From: an uncultured Acidimicrobiaceae bacterium
GTDB lineage: Bacteria; Actinomycetota; Acidimicrobiia; Spongiisociales; UBA5794
Reading direction: 5' to 3'
NCBI GenBank assembly: GCA_947258635.1
Contig: CAMYJM010000103.1
Coordinates: forward strand, 1-8,967
Length of the DNA: 8,967 bases
Shown here piece after piece: positions 5,178 to 8,967 of the stretch; the first letter of the stretch is position 1, and the number at the start of each line of letters is the position of its first letter. Both the position numbers and the translations under genes were made by a program. The notes under the pieces are model-generated. The model was not told the origin of the DNA and made no database searches. It worked only from the letters and a program-made list of their open reading frames with translations.

Positions 5178-6635
5178 TCAGTCTGTGTCGTCGTCGTCCA
5201 CCGGCAAGCCTCGGGAGGCTCCTCGAATCGCGTTGGCGGCGGCGAGGGCGCTGCGCCCGGCTTCATTGCCGATGCGCGGGAGCTTCGCCGAGCGCCGTGA
5301 GTAGTACGACCCCTTGCGGCCGTCTGCGTCCTCGAATGGTGCCGGACGTGGGGTGGCGCCAACCGCGACCGGCACCCGCTCGGGTTCCTCGGTCGGCTCG
5401 GGTTCCGCCACGACCTCGGGCACGGGCTCCGGGACAACCTCGGGCTCGGATTCGTCCGCGGGCTCTACAGAGGCGTCCGGCTCGTCCGGGGACTCGTAGT
5501 AGTAGTCGGCCGTGGCCCGCGCGGCCGGCGAGACCGCGTCCCGACGATCCTCCGCGGCGGCCCTCTCCGCCGCGTTGTCCTGGTCGACCGTGTGATCGGC
5601 CGCGTCCTCCACACGCTCGACGACAGCCTGTCCGTTGAGGCGCGGAGGCTCCTCGGGCGTCTCCATCGCCGCGACCTGCAATCTCGCCGTGGCGCTCTCG
5701 GCGTTGGCGAGTTCGGCGGCCGCGATCTCCGCCGCCGCGATCTCGTCTGCCGGGATCTCGTCTGCCGGGATCGGGCCGTCCGCGTTCACGCCGTCCCGCG
5801 GAGCCTTTGCGACTGAGGCGGTCACTTCGGACTTGCTCGGGGCCGCCTCAGTCGCGTATTCGGGTTGGGCCGCAGTCGCGTGCGCCTCGCGCCGGTCCTC
5901 GCGGATCGGCGGTCGCGCCTTGGGCGCGACCGGCTGGTCGGCGGCGGGAGCCGTCGGGACCGTCTCCGCGAGGCCGGAGACCAGGTGGCTCGTGGCCCCC
6001 AATGACCCGGCGGCGATGGCCTTGAGGCGGGCCTCGAGGTCGCTCGCCGCCGTCCGCAAGACGTCGATCCGCGCCGTCAGTTCCGCCTCTTCCTCCTCAT
6101 ATTTCGCTCGCATCTCTTCGAGCGCAGCTTCCCGGGCGGTCAGGAGGCTGGTTGTGTCGGTCTCCACCGAATCGATCATTTCTATAGCCTCGAGTCGCGC
6201 TTTGTCGCGGATGCTCTCGGCCGCGGCCTGCGCCTTCGTCCGGACTTCTTCCGCGTTCGCTCGAGCCACCGTGGTGGCCTCATGCGCGGCTTGGCGAGCG
6301 TCCGTCACCAAACGGAACGCTTCCTTCTTCGCCTCGCCGAGCAACTTGTCGGCTGCTTGTTGTGCTTGGGTGGTCGCCTGCTCTGCCTCGCGGCGGGCGT
6401 TGACGAGCATCTCTTCTTTGGTCTTGGTGGCCGCGACGAGCGTCAGGTGGACTGCTTCCTCGCGTTGGCGGGCTTCAGTGAGGGCGACCTCGAGGTTGGC
6501 GTACCGCGCCTCGGAGGCGGCCACCCTGTCTTGGAGCTCGCGCCGCAACGCCGCCATGTAACGATCGACTGAATCCGGGTCGAAGCCGCGGCGGACGATG
6601 GGGAACTCGGGCTGGCTCGGCATGTTGTCTGGCAT
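5178..6635 (-). CDS. DivIVA-domain coiled-coil protein with long acidic, repeat-bearing C-terminal half
   Basis: A 485-residue protein. The N-terminus FPIVRRGFDPDSVDRYMAAL (11-30) matches the DivIVA signature (F..v.RGyd..eVd.fl..l), which binds membranes of negative curvature at poles and septa. A long Ala/Glu/Arg-rich coiled coil covers about 29-208, suited to oligomerisation. Residues about 225-440 are low-complexity, acidic and Pro/Ala/Glu-rich, and include a five-residue repeat (288-312) and a PEPVPEVVAEPEP stretch. The last about 45 residues (GSYYSRRSAKLPRIGNEAGRSALAAANAIRG) turn basic and look conserved, perhaps a second contact site. Likely role: a cytoplasmic-face scaffold for cell-pole or envelope growth; whether it is the main DivIVA/Wag31 or an accessory paralogue is unclear, as no dcw or ftsZ cluster is nearby. 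ATG 6635 has AGAGGG (6640-6645) four bases upstream. The gene lies 89 bases downstream of plsB on the same strand. Confidence 0.85.
   Translation of the reverse strand: MPDNMPSQPEFPIVRRGFDPDSVDRYMAALRRELQDRVAASEARYANLEVALTEARQREEAVHLTLVAATKTKEEMLVNARREAEQATTQAQQAADKLLGEAKKEAFRLVTDARQAAHEATTVARANAEEVRTKAQAAAESIRDKARLEAIEMIDSVETDTTSLLTAREAALEEMRAKYEEEEAELTARIDVLRTAASDLEARLKAIAAGSLGATSHLVSGLAETVPTAPAADQPVAPKARPPIREDRREAHATAAQPEYATEAAPSKSEVTASVAKAPRDGVNADGPIPADEIPADEIAAAEIAAAELANAESATARLQVAAMETPEEPPRLNGQAVVERVEDAADHTVDQDNAAERAAAEDRRDAVSPAARATADYYYESPDEPDASVEPADESEPEVVPEPVPEVVAEPEPTEEPERVPVAVGATPRPAPFEDADGRKGSYYSRRSAKLPRIGNEAGRSALAAANAIRGASRGLPVDDDDTD
5694..5771 (-). repeat. 15-bp tandem repeat encoding the pentapeptide (I/L)-(P/A)-A-(D/E)-E-like units
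   Basis: Consecutive 15-bp units begin at 5694, 5709, 5724, 5739 and 5754. The units at 5739-5753 and 5754-5768 are identical (GATCTCGTCTGCCGG on +), and the others drift progressively. In the DivIVA-like protein this reads IPADE-IPADE-IAAAE-IAAAE-LANAE. The period is in frame, so copy number could change without breaking the protein. Confidence 0.8.
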
Positions 6636-6651
6636 CTGACCCTCTGACGTA

Positions 6652-6657
6652 GTTATA
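6652..6657 (-). promoter_or_regulatory. Possible -10 box TATAAC for the DivIVA-like gene
   Basis: On the - strand TATAAC matches five of six consensus bases and stands out in GC-rich DNA. It would start transcription around 6645, only about 10 bases before the ATG and at the edge of the AGAGGG ribosome binding site. A TTGAGA lies upstream, but at about 21 bp spacing, which is too far for a standard promoter. The gene could otherwise be read through from plsB. Confidence 0.33.
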
Positions 6658-6724
6658 CAGAGTGGTGCGCCTACCTCATCTCAAGCATGCCCACAAAGAG
6701 TGTAGCAACAGTGACCCTAAGTGG

Positions 6725-8967
6725 TCAATGTCTAATTCCCGGGAGTCCGGCATCGATCACGGTGGTCAAAGCGTCAATGGCTCGGAGGTGGGCGACGGTC
6801 TGGCGCAGCTCATTGGCGAACTCGATCCGGCGTTCGACGATGTCGGGACCCTGGACGAACAGCTTGCGGTTCTCCGCCACACTGATGGCGGCGTCGAAAA
6901 GCACTTGAGACACCGACTCCTCGCTGTGAATCCGCCCTTGCAGCACATACTGCTTGCCGAGGTCCATGGCGCGGCGGCGCAACCCATCGATGTCGATCTG
7001 CGAGGTATAGGCGTCGGCTTCGATCAGGTCTCCGATCACCCGATACGCCTCGAAGAAGGGCCGCATGACGACCTCGGACTGGAAGGGCTGGAAGGCCAGT
7101 AGCAGAGTGTCGGCCTGGCCGGCGGCGAGATGAGCTCGCCACTGCGGGTCGCGAAAATCGAGCTCGGCCTTGATCTGATCGATGAACTCGTCGGTGGGCG
7201 CAAAGAAGAACTCGAACTTGAGCAGATCCCGGATCGCCAACGTCTGATCGAGCACGGCGGATTCTGAGGCGGGAGCGCTGCCCCGGTGGACTGCGATCAA
7301 GGCGAGCTCTGTGATGGCGGCAGTGATGAAATGGTGGATGATCGTGTTGCGGTAGTAGGCGGCCGCCAGGTGCTGGTCGTGCCCGATGGCGTACACCGTG
7401 GCGGTGGCGCCTTGGAAGCGAGAGACGACGCCGTGATCGGTGAGGCTGTCGAGCGCGGCGCGCACCCGGTCGGGTTCGTCGAGTGCCAGCTTCTCGGTGG
7501 TCGGCAGGTTGCGGGCGCGCACGTACTCGAGGTACGGCCCGAGAACGGCCATCACTTCGTCGAGGGTGAGCGACCGGTCGTGGACGCTGAGCAGCGCCAG
7601 CGTCACCAGAGAGATCGGAGTGATCGGAGTGACTTCGTTGATCCGGTTGGAGATCTCGAATCCCAGCTTGGGGACGATGGGGGAGCGACGGTCGTCGAGG
7701 TCGGTGGGCAGCTCCGGTTGATCGCGCAGGAACGTATCGAGCGACAGCGGGGCCCCGAAACGGAGATGGGCCCGGCCGTAGCGACGCCGTAGCGAGCGGA
7801 CGGCCCGCAGCAGCCAGCCGAGACTCTCACTCTGCTTGCGTCCGCCGGCTGCTTCGCTGGCGTACGAGCCGACGTCCTGGATCTGGTCGTAGGCGATCGA
7901 CACCGGGATGAATATCACGTCGTCCACCGACCCGCGGCGCGCCGAATCGACAACGTATGACAGCATGCCGAGGCGGGGGGCTCTCAGCTTGCCGGAGCGC
8001 GACCGTCCCCCCTCGAGATACCACTCGAGGGGGAATCGCTTCTCGAGCAGGTAGTCGATGTACTCCCGGAGCACGAACTTGTACGGCTCGTTGTCTTTGA
8101 ATTCCCGACGGATGAAGAAGACTCCGCTGCGGCGCAGAAGCGGGCCCAAGGGGAAGAAGTTCATGTTGATCCCGCCGGCCGTGTGGTTGGGAGGAGCGTC
8201 GTTCTCCCAGAGGACGTATTGGAGGACGAGATGATCGAGATTCGACTTGTGCGATGGCAGGAATACGAGAGAACTGGTCTGGCCGAGCGTTGAGATCTCG
8301 CGGAAAGCTTGTGGTTCGTAGTGGATTGAGCCGTATCCTTGCCGGTACAACCAGTGGATGGCGTTGGCGACCAGGTCGATGGTAAAGGCATCGTGCGTGG
8401 CCGCTATCTCGCGGAGGTAGCGAGACGCCCGGTTGAAGATCGTTTCCTCCGACTTGTCGAGTTGGCCGGCGAACCGGACGACGCCCGCGCGAAACTCGCT
8501 GGTTCCAAGGATCTCCTGGTGGACGAACTTGGGTACTTTGTACCGGTTGCCCCGCACATGCCGTTCCGCCCGTTCCAGCGCCAACCAGGCCCGCCTGGCC
8601 ACGAAGTCGGACAGGCTGGAGGACTCGACCCCTTCCTGCCATCGCGTGATCAACTCTGATGACCGGGCCGGCTCTCCGACGAGGATCTGGCAGCGGTCGG
8701 GTGCCCGGGCCATGATCAGATACTGTCGGAGCAGATCGGGGTCCCGGGGGTCGCCCAACTTGAGGAGGTCGGCCAGGCGGACCGAGCGAGTGCCATCGCG
8801 ACGGGGCGCCAGCCAGGCGATCCGCAGGGGAACCAGAACGGGATCGTCGTCCCGCTCCATCCTCGATTCGAGGCCGGGGTCTATCCGGCATCCCTGCCGC
8901 CTGAGTCTTGAAGCGGGTATACAGACCGGTTCTACCAACGCCCCGGAAGGACGATTCCGTTCTATCC
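6725..8967 (-). CDS. plsB: Glycerol-3-phosphate 1-O-acyltransferase PlsB (N-terminus probably beyond window)
   Basis: Acylates sn-glycerol-3-phosphate at position 1, the first step of phospholipid and triacylglycerol synthesis, at the inner membrane surface. Counting from TTG 8938 (737 residues), acyltransferase block I is SHKSNLD with His230 and Asp235. Block II is GVFFIRR (272-278), block III EGGRSRSGK (309-317, substrate binding), and block IV FIPVSIAYD (343-351). The large C-terminal region (about 430-737), with ELALIAVHRG and RDLLKFEFFFAP, is typical of full-length PlsB, not of short PlsC-like enzymes. No TM helix is evident. The frame has no stop up to the window end, TTG 8938 has only a poor ribosome binding site, and ATG 8860 has GAGG directly abutting it. 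The segment PGLESRMERDDDPVLVPLRIAWLAP aligns by eye with a region well inside mycobacterial PlsB2, so some 40-70 residues are probably missing. Acyl-CoA from the synthetase at 2561-4333 is a plausible donor. Confidence 0.93.
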   Translation of the reverse strand, partial: IERNRPSGALVEPVCIPASRLRRQGCRIDPGLESRMERDDDPVLVPLRIAWLAPRRDGTRSVRLADLLKLGDPRDPDLLRQYLIMARAPDRCQILVGEPARSSELITRWQEGVESSSLSDFVARRAWLALERAERHVRGNRYKVPKFVHQEILGTSEFRAGVVRFAGQLDKSEETIFNRASRYLREIAATHDAFTIDLVANAIHWLYRQGYGSIHYEPQAFREISTLGQTSSLVFLPSHKSNLDHLVLQYVLWENDAPPNHTAGGINMNFFPLGPLLRRSGVFFIRREFKDNEPYKFVLREYIDYLLEKRFPLEWYLEGGRSRSGKLRAPRLGMLSYVVDSARRGSVDDVIFIPVSIAYDQIQDVGSYASEAAGGRKQSESLGWLLRAVRSLRRRYGRAHLRFGAPLSLDTFLRDQPELPTDLDDRRSPIVPKLGFEISNRINEVTPITPISLVTLALLSVHDRSLTLDEVMAVLGPYLEYVRARNLPTTEKLALDEPDRVRAALDSLTDHGVVSRFQGATATVYAIGHDQHLAAAYYRNTIIHHFITAAITELALIAVHRGSAPASESAVLDQTLAIRDLLKFEFFFAPTDEFIDQIKAELDFRDPQWRAHLAAGQADTLLLAFQPFQSEVVMRPFFEAYRVIGDLIEADAYTSQIDIDGLRRRAMDLGKQYVLQGRIHSEESVSQVLFDAAISVAENRKLFVQGPDIVERRIEFANELRQTVAHLRAIDALTTVIDAGLPGIRH

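Noticed and set aside
5635..6561. 308-codon + strand frame opposite the DivIVA-like gene
   Set aside because: It is Ser/Ala/Arg low-complexity, as produced by the complement of an Ala/Glu coiled coil. The - strand has a DivIVA N-terminus and a ribosome binding site.
6712..6727. TGACC-N6-GGTCA inverted repeat at the plsB stop codon
   Set aside because: A 5-bp stem that includes the stop codon, without a T-run. Not convincing as a terminator or operator.
7286..7792. + strand frames inside plsB (also 6662-7102 and 8339-8659)
   Set aside because: They are shadows of a frame whose acyltransferase blocks I-IV are intact.
1..8967. Search for defence, toxin-antitoxin, mobile or biosynthetic systems
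   Set aside because: Every substantial frame is accounted for by housekeeping families or one small unknown. No nuclease, transposase, integrase, reverse transcriptase, toxin or repeat-spacer pattern was seen.

Overview
The window is high-GC bacterial DNA (well over 60% by eye) with GTG as well as ATG starts, strong third-position G/C bias and tightly packed genes. A DivIVA-domain coiled-coil protein, a mycobacterial-type PlsB acyltransferase and a 'bubblegum'-style acyl-CoA synthetase point to an actinobacterium. My best guess is the Acidimicrobiia or a related uncultured lineage, but that is inference from protein character only. There is no transposase, integrase, phage gene, CRISPR array, rRNA or tRNA. 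It reads as ordinary chromosomal housekeeping DNA.

Layout, left to right. (1) The last 23 codons of an unidentified + strand gene (1-72) are followed by a strong GC-rich hairpin (96-127). (2) A two-TM orphan histidine kinase (+, start about 294) converges on a small dienelactone-hydrolase-type alpha/beta hydrolase (-). Their stop codons share the palindrome CTAG at 1355-1358. (3) A short divergent control region (1994-2144) holds an inverted repeat and leads to a 100-residue protein of unknown function (+). (4) An AMP-forming long-chain acyl-CoA synthetase (+, 2561-4333) is followed by an NfuA-type Fe-S carrier (+, 4387-4992). The latter has its own promoter, placed so that the mRNA would be leaderless. 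(5) A perfect 28-nt palindromic terminator (5073-5100) separates the + strand block from two - strand genes. (6) These are a long DivIVA-domain coiled-coil protein (5178-6635) and, upstream of it in the same direction, a PlsB glycerol-3-phosphate acyltransferase (6725 to the window edge, probably missing its N-terminus).

Functional reading: the acyl-CoA synthetase and PlsB are successive steps from free fatty acid to lysophosphatidic acid, although they lie on opposite strands and are not one operon. PlsB and the DivIVA-like protein are co-directional and 89 bases apart, which could pair membrane-lipid synthesis with polar or septal organisation. The kinase has no response regulator in the window, and the NfuA gene has no suf/isc neighbours.

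I found no convincing new multi-gene system. The items most worth checking are the predicted leaderless nfuA promoter, the unknown 100-residue protein with its near-ideal ribosome binding site, the minimal sensor region of the kinase, the plsB-DivIVA pairing, the pentapeptide repeat in the DivIVA-like protein, and several hairpins in intergenic DNA.
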